A DNA stretch of 64,000 bases. It comes from an uncultured Oscillospiraceae bacterium (GTDB lineage Bacteria > Bacillota > Clostridia > Oscillospirales > Acutalibacteraceae). The notes beneath the pieces are model-generated. The model did no database searches. It was not told the DNA's origin and was given only the letters and a program-made list of their open reading frames with translations. Of the stretch, positions 7,536 to 15,278 are shown in pieces. How positions within the stretch are numbered: position 1 is the stretch's first letter; every line of letters begins with the position of its first letter. The position numbers were made by a program, and so were the translations under genes. The stretch lies in assembly GCA_910587835.1 (NCBI GenBank), contig CAJUNQ010000094.1, positions 82,187 through 146,186 of the forward strand, read 5' to 3'.

Positions 7536-9915
7536 TGTTATTATGGAAAAACTCGGCAAGCAGATCCTCTTTTTTGACGGAGCCATGGGTACGGTTCTGC
7601 AGGAAAAAGGACTGCTTCCTGGACAAGCCCCGGAGGCATGGAATCTGACCCATCCAGAAATGATCCAGGAAATCCACCGCTCCTATTTGGATGCAGGAGC
7701 GGATGTTGTCCTGGCCAATACCTTTGGGGCCAATCCCTTCAAATGTCAGGAAAACGGTATGGATTTGGGAAAGATCATCACCGCGGGGGTTAACTTGGCC
7801 CGCCAGGCGGTAGAACAGGCCGGCCACGGCGCCGTGGCATTGGATATCGGCCCCAGCGGCAGACTGCTGGCGCCCTTGGGTGATTTGGATTTTGAGGATG
7901 CTGTAAAGTCCTTCTCCTTGACGGTAAAAGCAGGGGCAGCAGCCGGAGCGGATTGCATCCTCATTGAGACTATGAACGATCTGTACGAAGCAAAAGCCGC
8001 ACTCCTGGCTGCGTCAGAAAACGCCAATCTTCCTATATTCGTAACCATGACCTTTGACCAGGACGGCAAGCTGCTTACTGGCGGGGACATCCGGACCATG
8101 GCGGCTGTTCTGGAAGGAATGGGCGCAGATGCGATTGGGATAAATTGCGGCCTGGGGCCTGAACAGATGCTGCACCTGGTGAAGGAGCTTCGGGCCGCTA
8201 CTACCCTACCGCTGATGGTCAGCCCCAATGCAGGCCTGCCAAAGGAGAGAGATGGGCATACCTGCTTTGACGTAGAGCCGGAGGAATTCGCCAGTCTTAT
8301 GGCCCATATCATTCAAGAGGGTGTTTGGATTGCCGGCGGGTGCTGCGGCACCACGCCAGAGCACCTCCGCCAGACAGTACGGCTCTGCCAGGACCTGCCC
8401 TGTCTTCCCCTCCCACAAAGCCGCCCCACTTTGGTGACTTCCGGCAGCCGGTCTGTTGAGCTTGGAAAAAGACCCGTCATCATTGGTGAACGCATCAACC
8501 CGACTGGCAAGTCCCGGTTCAAGCAGGCGTTGCGTGAGGGGGATATTCCCTATATTCTGCGGGAAGGGATTGCCCAGCAGGATGCGGGAGCCGACATTCT
8601 GGATGTCAATGTGGGACTGCCGGAGATCAACGAGCAAGCCGTCATGTGTCAGGTCTTGACTGAGCTGCAGTCCATCTCCCCTCTTCCCCTGCAAATCGAC
8701 ACCTCTGACCCGGAGACCATGGCAGCGGCCATGCGCCGTTACAATGGCAAACCGCTGGTGAACTCTGTTACCGCCAAGCAGGCTTCTATAGAGGCCATCT
8801 TCCCTCTGGTCAAGAAATATGGCGGCGTAGTTATCGGCCTGACCATTACCGAGGAGGGCATCCCTCCGACAGCCCAGGGCCGTGTGGATGCGGCAAGAAA
8901 AATCATCGATACTGCCGCAGACTATGGAATACCCAAAAGTGATATTATCATCGACCCTCTCACAATGGCCGTCAGCGCCGACTCCGACGCGGCGTTGGTC
9001 ACCCTGGAGGCCCTGCGCCGCATCCAAGAGGAGCTGGGGGTCTACACCTCCTTGGGTGTGTCCAATGTATCCTTTGGCCTGCCTCAGCGGGAAGCTGTGA
9101 CCTCTGCGTTCTTCCTGATGGCTTTGCAGGCCGGTCTCAGTGCCGCAATCATGAACCCCCTCTCTGAACCCATGATGCGGGCCTACCGGGCTTTCTGCGC
9201 ACTCTCTGGCTGGGATGCCAACTGTATGGCCTATATCCACGCCTATTCCCAGACAGAAACGGCCCCAGTGCCGGTCAAAAGCACAGGCGATAACTACTCA
9301 CTGAAGCACGCAATCGAAAAAGGCCTGAAGGATGCCGCAGCGCAGGCCGCAACAGAGGGTATCCAGTCAATGACCGGCCTGGACATGATCAACCAGGAGA
9401 TTGTCCCCGCCCTGGATGAAGTCGGCAAACGCTTTGAGGCAAAAACTCTGTTCCTGCCCCAGCTTTTGATGAGCGCAGATGCGGCTAAGGCGGCCTTTGA
9501 GGTGATCAAGGCTCATATGGGCGAGGAGCAGTCCGAGCAGAGTAAATTGCGGATTGTGATTGCTACTGTCAAAGGGGATGTGCACGACATCGGCAAAAAC
9601 ATTGTCCGGGTATTGCTAGAAAATTACGGCTTCCAGGTTTTCGACTTGGGGAAGGATGTTCCCCCTGAGGCGGTAGTTGCTGCTGTGAAGAAGGAGAATG
9701 CCGGCTTGGTGGGGCTCAGTGCGCTGATGACTACCACTGTGGCCCATATGAAGGAGACCATTCAACTGCTCCGCCAGGAGATGCCTGAGGTGAAAATCAT
9801 GGTTGGCGGCGCAGTTTTGACCCAGGAATATGCTGACATGCTGGGCGCAGACTTCTATGGCCCGGACGCAATGGCCTCTGTGCGCTATGCAATGAAGCTG
9901 GCAGAGAGCCTATAA
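7528..9915 (+). CDS. metH: Cobalamin-dependent methionine synthase lacking the activation domain
   Basis: Transfers the methyl group of 5-methyl-THF to homocysteine through cobalamin. Three modules are visible in 795 aa. The homocysteine-binding barrel comes first, with zinc cysteines in INCGLG near residue 205 and GGCCGTTPEH near 270. The pterin-binding barrel follows (IGERINPTGK; DPLTMAVSADSD). Last come the cobalamin cap and Rossmann domains, with the cobalt-ligand motif DVHDIGKNIV near 685. E. coli MetH is about 1,230 aa; the missing activation domain is the preceding gene. The start at 7528 overlaps that gene by 8 nt. Confidence 0.95.
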   Translation: MSDVIMEKLGKQILFFDGAMGTVLQEKGLLPGQAPEAWNLTHPEMIQEIHRSYLDAGADVVLANTFGANPFKCQENGMDLGKIITAGVNLARQAVEQAGHGAVALDIGPSGRLLAPLGDLDFEDAVKSFSLTVKAGAAAGADCILIETMNDLYEAKAALLAASENANLPIFVTMTFDQDGKLLTGGDIRTMAAVLEGMGADAIGINCGLGPEQMLHLVKELRAATTLPLMVSPNAGLPKERDGHTCFDVEPEEFASLMAHIIQEGVWIAGGCCGTTPEHLRQTVRLCQDLPCLPLPQSRPTLVTSGSRSVELGKRPVIIGERINPTGKSRFKQALREGDIPYILREGIAQQDAGADILDVNVGLPEINEQAVMCQVLTELQSISPLPLQIDTSDPETMAAAMRRYNGKPLVNSVTAKQASIEAIFPLVKKYGGVVIGLTITEEGIPPTAQGRVDAARKIIDTAADYGIPKSDIIIDPLTMAVSADSDAALVTLEALRRIQEELGVYTSLGVSNVSFGLPQREAVTSAFFLMALQAGLSAAIMNPLSEPMMRAYRAFCALSGWDANCMAYIHAYSQTETAPVPVKSTGDNYSLKHAIEKGLKDAAAQAATEGIQSMTGLDMINQEIVPALDEVGKRFEAKTLFLPQLLMSADAAKAAFEVIKAHMGEEQSEQSKLRIVIATVKGDVHDIGKNIVRVLLENYGFQVFDLGKDVPPEAVVAAVKKENAGLVGLSALMTTTVAHMKETIQLLRQEMPEVKIMVGGAVLTQEYADMLGADFYGPDAMASVRYAMKLAESL

Positions 9916-9924
9916 AACCAAATG

Positions 9925-9975
9925 AAAAAGACAGGCCCGGTATGGTGCTCAAACACATACCGAGCCTGTCTTTTT
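9925..9975. terminator. Bidirectional Rho-independent terminator after metH
   Basis: A long stem (AAAAAGACAGGC...CGGTATG pairing with CATACCG...GCCTGTCTTTTT, one mismatch) closes an 11-nt loop, with T-tracts on both strands. It ends the metF-metH operon and the convergent minus-strand gene that stops at 9974. Confidence 0.92.
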
Positions 9976-10459
9976 AAGCCTGAATTGCAATTCCATAATC
10001 CAAGGTGACATTGCCCTGCTCGTCCGGTGTGGTAAAGCGGGGGCAGTTGCAACGCTGAAAGCGCCAACCATCCTCTTTTGGCTGCAGACCCTGTTCCTTC
10101 AAGTCTGTCAGACATTGCTCGTGGGCAGCAGTGTTGAACAGTTCGCCGTTCTCCGGGTCCCCGTACAAATAGCAAACCGCATACTCCATAGGGGAAATTT
10201 CCACACAGTCAAATCCCTCCAAGACCGCGGTGTCCTGAGAATAATACATCCCTAGCCAATGCTCCTGCTTGCCGTCCACCACCCGAATCGCCTCTGTATA
10301 CCCATTGTCGTTGATGTCCAGCAGCCCCGGGAGCTTTTCCAGCTGGTCAAACCACCCGTTGGCCCAGAACTCCCCCCAATTCGCTGCTCCCACAGCATAT
10401 CGCTTGCCAATCAAACGGGCAGCAGGGCAGTTCTCTCTGGTAATATTGGTAATGGTCAT
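9974..10459 (-). CDS. GyrI-like/AraC-type effector-binding domain protein
   Basis: A 161-aa stand-alone small-molecule-binding domain of the GyrI/BmrR/AraC-effector superfamily. The opening ENCPAARLIGKRY and the following GEFWANGWF, then GLLDINDNGYTEAIR, are typical of these domains. No DNA-binding region is present, so it is more likely a binding or hydrolytic protein than a regulator by itself. The ATG has GGAGG 7 nt upstream. It is the last gene of a minus-strand accessory block. Ligand unknown. Confidence 0.7.
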   Translation of the reverse strand: MTITNITRENCPAARLIGKRYAVGAANWGEFWANGWFDQLEKLPGLLDINDNGYTEAIRVVDGKQEHWLGMYYSQDTAVLEGFDCVEISPMEYAVCYLYGDPENGELFNTAAHEQCLTDLKEQGLQPKEDGWRFQRCNCPRFTTPDEQGNVTLDYGIAIQA

Positions 10460-10471
10460 GGTGATACCTCC

Positions 10472-11269
10472 TCATATTCTGCTTGCAATAAGACCCTTGC
10501 TCTTCAACCACCCAGCCGACTCCCACAACGCCTGTGCGGTTTTCACCTCTAGAACAGCCCGGCAACAATGCCTTTCCCCCAGCTCAATGTACCAGGGAAT
10601 ATCCATCTCCCCTGCCCCCAGCGGCAAGTGATTTCTTCTGCCCAGCGCGTCATGAATGTGAAGGTGCTGCAACCGGCCCTGATGTTCCAGAATAAAGGGC
10701 TTGTCCGCCTCCCCCGCGCTGAAATCATGGCCAATGTCGTAGGTCAGCCCAAATAAGGGACTATCCAGAAGCCTCCCCAACGCCTCCCGAAGAAAGGGAA
10801 GAGAAAAGCGCCCGGTGTTCTCAATACAGATGGAGAGCTTCCCCTCCGCAGCCTCCTCACATCGGGCAATAGCCTTGGCAAGCCGTCCAAAAAAGTGGTT
10901 CCGGTGACTATCGTATAAATAGTGCTTCTTGTCCGGCAGGGTAAAATATACGCCCTCCAACAAGTGCATATTTAAAATTGGTATTCCTAGATGCTTGGCC
11001 GCTTCGATTGCCTCCACCGGGGTCTGCAAATAGGCCTCCGCTATGCGGGGATTAAAGTCGCACAAGTCCAGTCTTTCATCCAGATGAATGGTAAAATAGA
11101 CCCCATACCGCTCAGCAGCCTTCATCAGCCGCTGTATATCCCACTGTTGATACTCCGGCAGATTCATGTTTAATTCCACAAAATCGAACCCCAGCTCTCT
11201 GCACAGAGCCGCTGACGCCTCCGGGCCTGGGGTTTCTAACAGGGTCGGGATTCCCCAATCCACACCCAT
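10472..11269 (-). CDS. TIM-barrel sugar phosphate isomerase/epimerase-like protein
   Basis: AP-endonuclease-2/xylose-isomerase-like barrel of about 265 aa. Metal-ligand-type residues sit at strand ends: FVELNMN, ILNMHLLEG, ICIENTGR, TYDIGHD and LHIHDALG, then EVKTAQALW. This pattern of E, H, E, D/H and H ligands is typical of divalent-metal sugar isomerases/epimerases; DNA endonuclease IV is unlikely at this length. The start ATG directly abuts GGAGGG, so the GTG two codons later (7-nt spacing) may be the real start. It lies 10 nt after the AAC(3)-family gene and probably shares its transcript. Substrate unknown. Confidence 0.7.
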   Translation of the reverse strand: MGVDWGIPTLLETPGPEASAALCRELGFDFVELNMNLPEYQQWDIQRLMKAAERYGVYFTIHLDERLDLCDFNPRIAEAYLQTPVEAIEAAKHLGIPILNMHLLEGVYFTLPDKKHYLYDSHRNHFFGRLAKAIARCEEAAEGKLSICIENTGRFSLPFLREALGRLLDSPLFGLTYDIGHDFSAGEADKPFILEHQGRLQHLHIHDALGRRNHLPLGAGEMDIPWYIELGERHCCRAVLEVKTAQALWESAGWLKSKGLIASRI

Positions 11270-11279
11270 CCCTCCTCTC

Positions 11280-12059
11280 TCAATACCAGCTCTCCGGCAC
11301 CGGGTCAGAGGAAATGAACAACTGCGGCTCCCGCCTCAGCAGTCTGACAGTAGCGTCATACATCTTTCGGGCGTTGCCAATCACACATTTTGCGTCCCCA
11401 AACCGGCCATAGCGAATGGCGCCCTGCTTCAAAAATACCGGCTCCATTTTAATGTAGTTAGCGGAGACATCCTCACAGGCCTGACAGTGGTGGCGGTGTA
11501 TTACCGTCTCATAGGTCTCTCCCGCCGGCCCCGTTATCGTAATATGCTGAGGCTTGGCATCCATCCGGTCTGGAATCTCCTCCCACTCCTCCACGCCATG
11601 AAGAAAGGTGTTAGACCGCAGAGTGCAGCCCAAAAACAGAATCTCTGCGTCCAGGTCCAGCAGCTTGCCCCAACAGCCCTCTCTGGGACAGCAGGTGGTT
11701 CGGGTCTCCTCCCCAACCGTGTACGCAGCCGCATGGCGGCCCAGCGCGGCAACCGAATGGGTAGGATGTAAGGAACGAATCACGCCCTGCCTGTGGCGAA
11801 AAATCTCCGGGAGAATGCCCACACAGGAGGGCAGGGTCCTGCTGTCAAAATAATCTGGGTCAGAACGCAGCTGCCGCCAAGTATGTGTGGGAAAAATCAA
11901 CAGTCCGTCTCTCATGTACTCGCTCCAGGCATCCAGCACCGTGTCAGCGCCACCCTCCACAGGCCCAATGGATTTCATGGAGGAGTGGATCAGCAGAGCT
12001 CCTGTTGGGTCAATCCCCATATTCTTAATGTCAGTTAACAAGTCATCCTTCGTATACAC
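11280..12059 (-). CDS. AAC(3)-family (aminoglycoside 3-N-acetyltransferase-like) protein
   Basis: Antibiotic_NAT superfamily acetyltransferase of 259 aa. Characteristic segments are LLIHSSMKSIGPVEGGADTV near the N-terminus, IFPTHTW, SLHPTHSVAALG, CPREGCWGKLLD, and FLHGVEEW near the middle. Family members transfer acetyl from acetyl-CoA to an amino group; many chromosomal ones, such as B. subtilis YokD, have no proven resistance role, so the natural substrate is open. The GTG start at 12059 has GGAAAGGGG about 9 nt upstream. Its neighbours encode a TIM-barrel sugar-isomerase-like protein and a GNAT, suggesting amino-sugar chemistry, which is speculative. Confidence 0.8.
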   Translation of the reverse strand: MYTKDDLLTDIKNMGIDPTGALLIHSSMKSIGPVEGGADTVLDAWSEYMRDGLLIFPTHTWRQLRSDPDYFDSRTLPSCVGILPEIFRHRQGVIRSLHPTHSVAALGRHAAAYTVGEETRTTCCPREGCWGKLLDLDAEILFLGCTLRSNTFLHGVEEWEEIPDRMDAKPQHITITGPAGETYETVIHRHHCQACEDVSANYIKMEPVFLKQGAIRYGRFGDAKCVIGNARKMYDATVRLLRREPQLFISSDPVPESWY

Positions 12060-12085
12060 AAATCAACGCCCCTTTCCTGACACAG

Positions 12086-12613
12086 TCAGGCATCATGCAA
12101 GCCTTCCCATTCGTCTCGAGAAATAGCAAACACCTTTGAAATCTTGTCCGCCTCATTTTCAAACTCCCCCACAAAGCGCATCCCATTTGCCAGAGCCGTA
12201 GCTCCTGAGGCCGTATTGGTGTATTTGCAGTAGGAATAAACCATCTGAAAGGGTGTGTTCTCAAAAAGCCAGTCCCGGCATTTCCGCGCGGCTTCACTGG
12301 CATAGCCCTTACGCCAGTGGTCTCTGCGGATGTGATAGCCGATCTCCGGCTTGATCTGTCCGTCAATATTCTGCATGGTAATGCCGCAGTCCCCGATCAG
12401 CTCGCCGGTCTCCTTTAAGGTCACCGCCCACAGCCCAAAGCCAAAGACCCGGTAGTTCTCCCTGTTCCAGTCGATCCAATACAGGACCTTTGCCTGGTCA
12501 AAGGGCTTGGGATAATGCCGCATGGTCTCTGGGTCTGATAGTATGGCAAAAAGGTCAGAAAAATCGTCCGCCGTCAACTCCCGCAGAAACAGCCGCTCCG
12601 TCTCTAAAAACAT
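12086..12613 (-). CDS. GNAT acetyltransferase, RimJ/RimL-like
   Basis: A 175-aa Gcn5-related N-acetyltransferase. The opening FLETERLFLRELTADDFSDLF, the GDCGI segment, EIGYHIRRDHWRKGYASEAA (acetyl-CoA-binding R/Q-x-x-G-x-G/A-like loop) and the TNTASGATALANGMRFVGEF C-terminus are typical of RimJ/RimL-type enzymes that acetylate N-termini or small amines. The start has AAAGGGTG 7 nt upstream. It lies just downstream of the tRNA terminator, so it depends on read-through or on an unrecognised promoter. Substrate unknown. Confidence 0.82.
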   Translation of the reverse strand: MFLETERLFLRELTADDFSDLFAILSDPETMRHYPKPFDQAKVLYWIDWNRENYRVFGFGLWAVTLKETGELIGDCGITMQNIDGQIKPEIGYHIRRDHWRKGYASEAARKCRDWLFENTPFQMVYSYCKYTNTASGATALANGMRFVGEFENEADKISKVFAISRDEWEGLHDA

Positions 12614-12631
12614 TGATAATCACCCTTTCTG

Positions 12632-12670
12632 AAAAAACAAAGCGTTATGGATTTGATTCCATAACGCTTT
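12632..12670 (-). terminator. Rho-independent terminator of the tRNA operon
   Basis: A perfect 13-bp stem (plus strand AAAGCGTTATGGA at 12639-12651 with TCCATAACGCTTT at 12658-12670) is followed on the minus strand by a T-rich tract (complement of the A-run at 12632-12637). It lies immediately after tRNA-Cys. Confidence 0.92.
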
Positions 12671-12745
12671 TGGAGGTGACACCCGGATTTGAACCGGGGA
12701 ATGAAGGTTTTGCAGACCTTTGCCTTACCGCTTGGCTATGTCACC
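12671..12745 (-). tRNA. tRNA-Cys (GCA)
   Basis: A 75-nt cloverleaf with acceptor GGTGACA/TGTCACC, anticodon loop CTGCAAA between AAGGT and ACCTT, T-arm GGTTCAAATCC and encoded CCA. The anticodon GCA reads Cys codons. Last of five tRNAs; the terminator stem begins directly after its 3' end. Confidence 0.95.
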
Positions 12746-12751
12746 AGTTTT

Positions 12752-12794
12752 TGAGAAAAGACGCTACCTAAATACTTGGCAACGTCTTTTCTCA
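12752..12794 (-). other. Hairpin in the tRNA-Gly/tRNA-Cys spacer
   Basis: TGAGAAAAGACG pairs with CGTCTTTTCTCA over a 19-nt loop. There is no T-tract after the stem on the minus strand, so it is not a simple terminator. It may be a processing or attenuation structure in the precursor. Confidence 0.6.
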
Positions 12795-12798
12795 TTCC

Positions 12799-12874
12799 TG
12801 GAGCGGACGACGAGGCTCGAACTCGCTACCTCCACCTTGGCAAGGTGGCGCTCTACCAGATGAGCTACGCCCGC
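12799..12874 (-). tRNA. tRNA-Gly (GCC)
   Basis: A 76-nt cloverleaf with acceptor GCGGGCG/CGTCCGC (one G-U), D-arm AGCTCATCTGGTAGAGC, anticodon loop TTGCCAA between CCACC and GGTGG, T-loop GTTCGAGCC and encoded CCA. Only 3 nt separate it from tRNA-Phe. Confidence 0.95.
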
Positions 12875-12877
12875 AAA

Positions 12878-12953
12878 TGGTGCCTCCGATCGGAATCGAA
12901 CCAATGACACGGGGATTTTCAGTCCCCTGCTCTACCAACTGAGCTACAGAGGC
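12878..12953 (-). tRNA. tRNA-Phe (GAA)
   Basis: A 76-nt cloverleaf with acceptor GCCTCTG, D-arm AGCTCAGTTGGTAGAGC, anticodon loop CTGAAAA, T-loop GGTTCGATTCC and encoded CCA. The anticodon GAA reads Phe codons. Confidence 0.95.
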
Positions 12954-12960
12954 AAAATTG

Positions 12961-12980
12961 TAGTTCCTGTGCAGGAACTA
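12961..12980 (-). other. Perfect palindrome in the tRNA-Asp/tRNA-Phe spacer
   Basis: The 20-nt spacer segment is TAGTTCCTG-TG-CAGGAACTA, 9-bp arms with almost no loop. It fills most of the spacer and would form a tight hairpin in the precursor RNA, a possible RNase cleavage guide. Confidence 0.6.
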
Positions 12981-13057
12981 TGGCGACCCGGAACGGGCTC
13001 GAACCGTCGACCTCTAGCGTGACAGGCTAGCGTTCTAACCAACTGAACTACCGGGCC
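12981..13057 (-). tRNA. tRNA-Asp (GTC)
   Basis: A 77-nt cloverleaf with acceptor GGCCCGG, D-arm AGTTCAGTTGGTTAGAAC, anticodon loop CTGTCAC, T-loop GGTTCGAGCC and encoded CCA. The anticodon GTC reads Asp codons. Confidence 0.95.
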
Positions 13058-13074
13058 ATAGTATCATTCCGATA

Positions 13075-13151
13075 TGGTGGGGACAATAGGACTTGAACCT
13101 ATGACCCCCTGCTTGTAAGGCAGGTGCTCTAACCAGCTGAGCTATGCCCCC
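13075..13151 (-). tRNA. tRNA-Val (TAC)
   Basis: A 77-nt cloverleaf with acceptor GGGGGCA/TGTCCCC, D-arm AGCTCAGCTGGTTAGAGC, anticodon loop CTTACAA between CCTGC and GCAGG, T-loop GGTTCAAGTCC and encoded CCA. First tRNA of the operon. Confidence 0.95.
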
Positions 13152-13193
13152 CAATCCATCTCTTCGGAATGTCGTCCCCTGACGACGTTTTAT

Positions 13194-13222
13194 ATTTTAC
13201 AATATTTGGCCCGATTTGTCAA
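13194..13222 (-). promoter_or_regulatory. SigA-type promoter of the tRNA operon
   Basis: Minus-strand consensus -35 TTGACA (13217-13222), 17-bp spacer, -10 TAAAAT (13194-13199). The leader then carries a small hairpin (GTCGTC/GACGAC, 13171-13186) before tRNA-Val. It is the strongest promoter match in the window, as expected for a stable-RNA operon. Confidence 0.85.
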
Positions 13223-13242
13223 TACCCTAACGCAAAACTTTT

Positions 13243-14133
13243 TTATTTTTTTCTTTTGCTTTCTGCCAAGGCCTGAAGCTCCTCCAAAGAGAAGTAATAT
13301 TTCCGGTTACAGTATTGGCAGACAGTCTCTGCCATCCCCTGGTCATTCAGCGGCAGACTGGTCAGCTCCTCTGCATCCAGTGTCAGTAAAACCCCAGCAA
13401 AGCGCTCCTTGCTGCAATTACACGCATAATGTACGGGGAACTCATCCAGCTTTTCTATCTGAAAGCCCGCCAGCGCAGTCCGGCACAGAGCCTCAGGGCC
13501 AAATCCCTTCGCCAGCATAGTGGTTACTGGCTCCAAATGGGCAATATTCTGCTCCAGGCGCGTCAAAGCGGCGTCGTCCGCGCCAGGCAGGGCCTGAATC
13601 AGCAGCCCCCCTGCCAGCAGTGTACTCCCCTCTTCCCTGTCGACCAGCACCCCCAGCGCACAAACGGTAGGGGTCTGCTCACTGACTGCATAATAGTGGG
13701 TCAAGTCCTCGGCAATCTCCCCGCTAACCAGCTCTACCTGCCCGGAGTACGGCTCTCCTGTACCAAAGTCCCGAATAACAGCCAACCGGCCTTTATGCCC
13801 TACTGCGCTCCCTACATCCAGCTTGCCGTTGGCCTTAGGGGGCAAATCAACCTGGGGCGCGTCCACATACCCCCGTACATTCCCCCGGCTGTCAGAAAGA
13901 GCCAGCAAGCCGCCCAGAGGGCCGTCCCCAGCAATTTTCAGGGTCAGGGTCGCCTCTGCCTCTTTCAGCATGGCCCCCATAAGGGAGGCCCCGGTCAGCA
14001 GCCGGCCCAAAGCCGCGCAAGAGGTCTTCGTCAGCCCATGCACACGCTGCGCTGTATAGACCAATTCGGTTGAATCGATTGCAGAGGCAATCAGACTGCC
14101 ATCACTGGTAATCGTGCGGATAATACGGTCCAT
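13243..14133 (-). CDS. hslO: Redox-regulated chaperone Hsp33
   Basis: ATP-independent holdase activated by oxidation. The N-terminal Hsp33 domain (ITSDGSLIASAIDSTELVY; LGRLLTGASLMGAMLK) is followed by the C-terminal zinc site with four Cys (CNCSKERF and CQYCNRKYYF). At 296 aa it is family-typical. I use the ATG at 14133 because homologues begin with this M-D-R-I-I-R-type sequence; a 23-codon in-frame upstream extension lacks support. The start lies 32 nt inside the end of the upstream methyltransferase gene. Last gene of the yerC - methyltransferase - hslO unit. Confidence 0.95.
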   Translation of the reverse strand: MDRIIRTITSDGSLIASAIDSTELVYTAQRVHGLTKTSCAALGRLLTGASLMGAMLKEAEATLTLKIAGDGPLGGLLALSDSRGNVRGYVDAPQVDLPPKANGKLDVGSAVGHKGRLAVIRDFGTGEPYSGQVELVSGEIAEDLTHYYAVSEQTPTVCALGVLVDREEGSTLLAGGLLIQALPGADDAALTRLEQNIAHLEPVTTMLAKGFGPEALCRTALAGFQIEKLDEFPVHYACNCSKERFAGVLLTLDAEELTSLPLNDQGMAETVCQYCNRKYYFSLEELQALAESKRKK

Positions 14134-14890
14134 TTCCCATTCCTGATCCTTTCTTTTTCGCGGCAAAAACCACCCTTGCGCTCTCCGGACGAGGCGGGTC
14201 AAAGCTCAGCTCATGAAAAATCTGAACATCCTCAAAGCCAGCCTTCTGCAGCCACTCTGTCACAGCCTCCAACGGATAGGCATACTCAGAAAAGCTCTCT
14301 CCGCTCCTGCGGTAAAGCTTTTCCTCCCGGGAGAAAAAATCCAGCCGGATGTCTACCCGCCCTGTCCCAAAGCTGCAGCGGTTCTGCCAAACGCAGTAAA
14401 CATCTTCCATGTCATAAACAAAGGTGTGGTTTCCCAGAACATTTTCGTGCTTATACAGTGTATTCAAATCAAAGAAAAAATATCCATCCGGCTCCAAAAA
14501 CAGCGAGACCCGTTGAAACGCCCGCTGAACAGCAGTCTTCCCCTGCAAATGGTTGACACTGTCCAGAGAGCATACTACTGTGTGAACCGTGCCGTACAGG
14601 TCCAGCTCCTGCATATTCTGCCGCAGAAACAGAATGTCAGCTTCCGCGTCCGCACATTTTTCCCTGGCCAGAGAGAGCATCTCTACAGAAGCGTCCACGC
14701 CGTAAACGTCCAACCCCCGACGGAACAGCTCCAAGGTCAAAGAGCCTGTCCCACAGGCCAGGTCCAACGTCAGGCCAGGGGTATGGCCCAGCCGCCCCAT
14801 CAGCTCCATCAGGTAGTCCGCTTGCCGGGAGTAGTTTACATTTGCAGTCAGACGGTCATAAAACTGGGCAAAAACGGAATAACCAGCCAT
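14102..14890 (-). CDS. Class I SAM-dependent methyltransferase
   Basis: A soluble methyltransferase of about 262 aa. The sequence YDRLTANVNYSRQADYL precedes motif I LDLACGTGSLTLELFRRG, then VYGVDASVEMLSLA, DILFLRQNMQEL and the motif IV region VVCSLDSVNHL. The pattern resembles small-molecule methyltransferases widespread in Firmicutes. The ATG at 14890 is chosen because homologues start just before YSVFAQFYD. It follows yerC after 1 nt and overlaps hslO by 32 nt. Substrate unknown. Confidence 0.85.
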   Translation of the reverse strand: MAGYSVFAQFYDRLTANVNYSRQADYLMELMGRLGHTPGLTLDLACGTGSLTLELFRRGLDVYGVDASVEMLSLAREKCADAEADILFLRQNMQELDLYGTVHTVVCSLDSVNHLQGKTAVQRAFQRVSLFLEPDGYFFFDLNTLYKHENVLGNHTFVYDMEDVYCVWQNRCSFGTGRVDIRLDFFSREEKLYRRSGESFSEYAYPLEAVTEWLQKAGFEDVQIFHELSFDPPRPESARVVFAAKKKGSGMGNGPYYPHDYQ

Positions 14891-14891
14891 C

Positions 14892-15206
14892 TCAGTTCTC
14901 CTGGGGTTCTTCCTGCTGGCAGATGCCCAAACGGTCAAACACCAGCGCATAGCCATCGCTGCCATAATTCAGCGCCCGGGCTACCCGGCTGATGGTGGCA
15001 GTGGACGCCCCCGTCCTGCTCACGATATCGGTATAAATATGCCGCTCTGTCAGCATTTGCGCCACAACGATCCGCTGAGCCATTGCCTTCAGCTCCGGTA
15101 CGGTGCAGAGATCCTCAAAAAAGCGGTAGCACTCATCAGTAGTCTGCAGAGTCAGGATAGCTTTAAAAAGGGAATCCAGATTCTCATCTTGCAGCTTCTC
15201 GTTCAT
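14892..15206 (-). CDS. YerC/TrpR-related DNA-binding protein
   Basis: A roughly 104-aa helical protein of the YerC/YecD family, related to the Trp repressor. The helix-turn-helix is clear (QMLTERHIYTDIVSRTGAS followed by TATISRVARALNYGSDGY). The ATG at 15206 has GGAG 11 nt upstream; a TTG six codons earlier is less likely. It heads the yerC - methyltransferase - hslO unit behind a good SigA promoter. Its regulon cannot be read from sequence; I see no Trp genes nearby. Confidence 0.88.
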   Translation of the reverse strand: MNEKLQDENLDSLFKAILTLQTTDECYRFFEDLCTVPELKAMAQRIVVAQMLTERHIYTDIVSRTGASTATISRVARALNYGSDGYALVFDRLGICQQEEPQEN

Positions 15207-15245
15207 GAAAAATACACTCCTCAATCATTTTAACGGACAAAGCAT

Positions 15246-15274
15246 ATTATACCAAATACCGTAAAAAAAGTAAA
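15246..15274 (-). promoter_or_regulatory. SigA-type promoter of yerC
   Basis: Minus-strand -35 TTTACT (15269-15274), 17-bp spacer, -10 TATAAT (15246-15251), about 40 nt before the yerC start. It lies directly after the end of lysA; no terminator hairpin is seen between the two. Confidence 0.7.
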
Positions 15275-15278
15275 TCAT

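Noticed and set aside
11280..12059. Calling the AAC(3)-family gene an antibiotic-resistance gene
   Set aside because: Family membership does not show activity on drugs; no mobile element or resistance genes are nearby.
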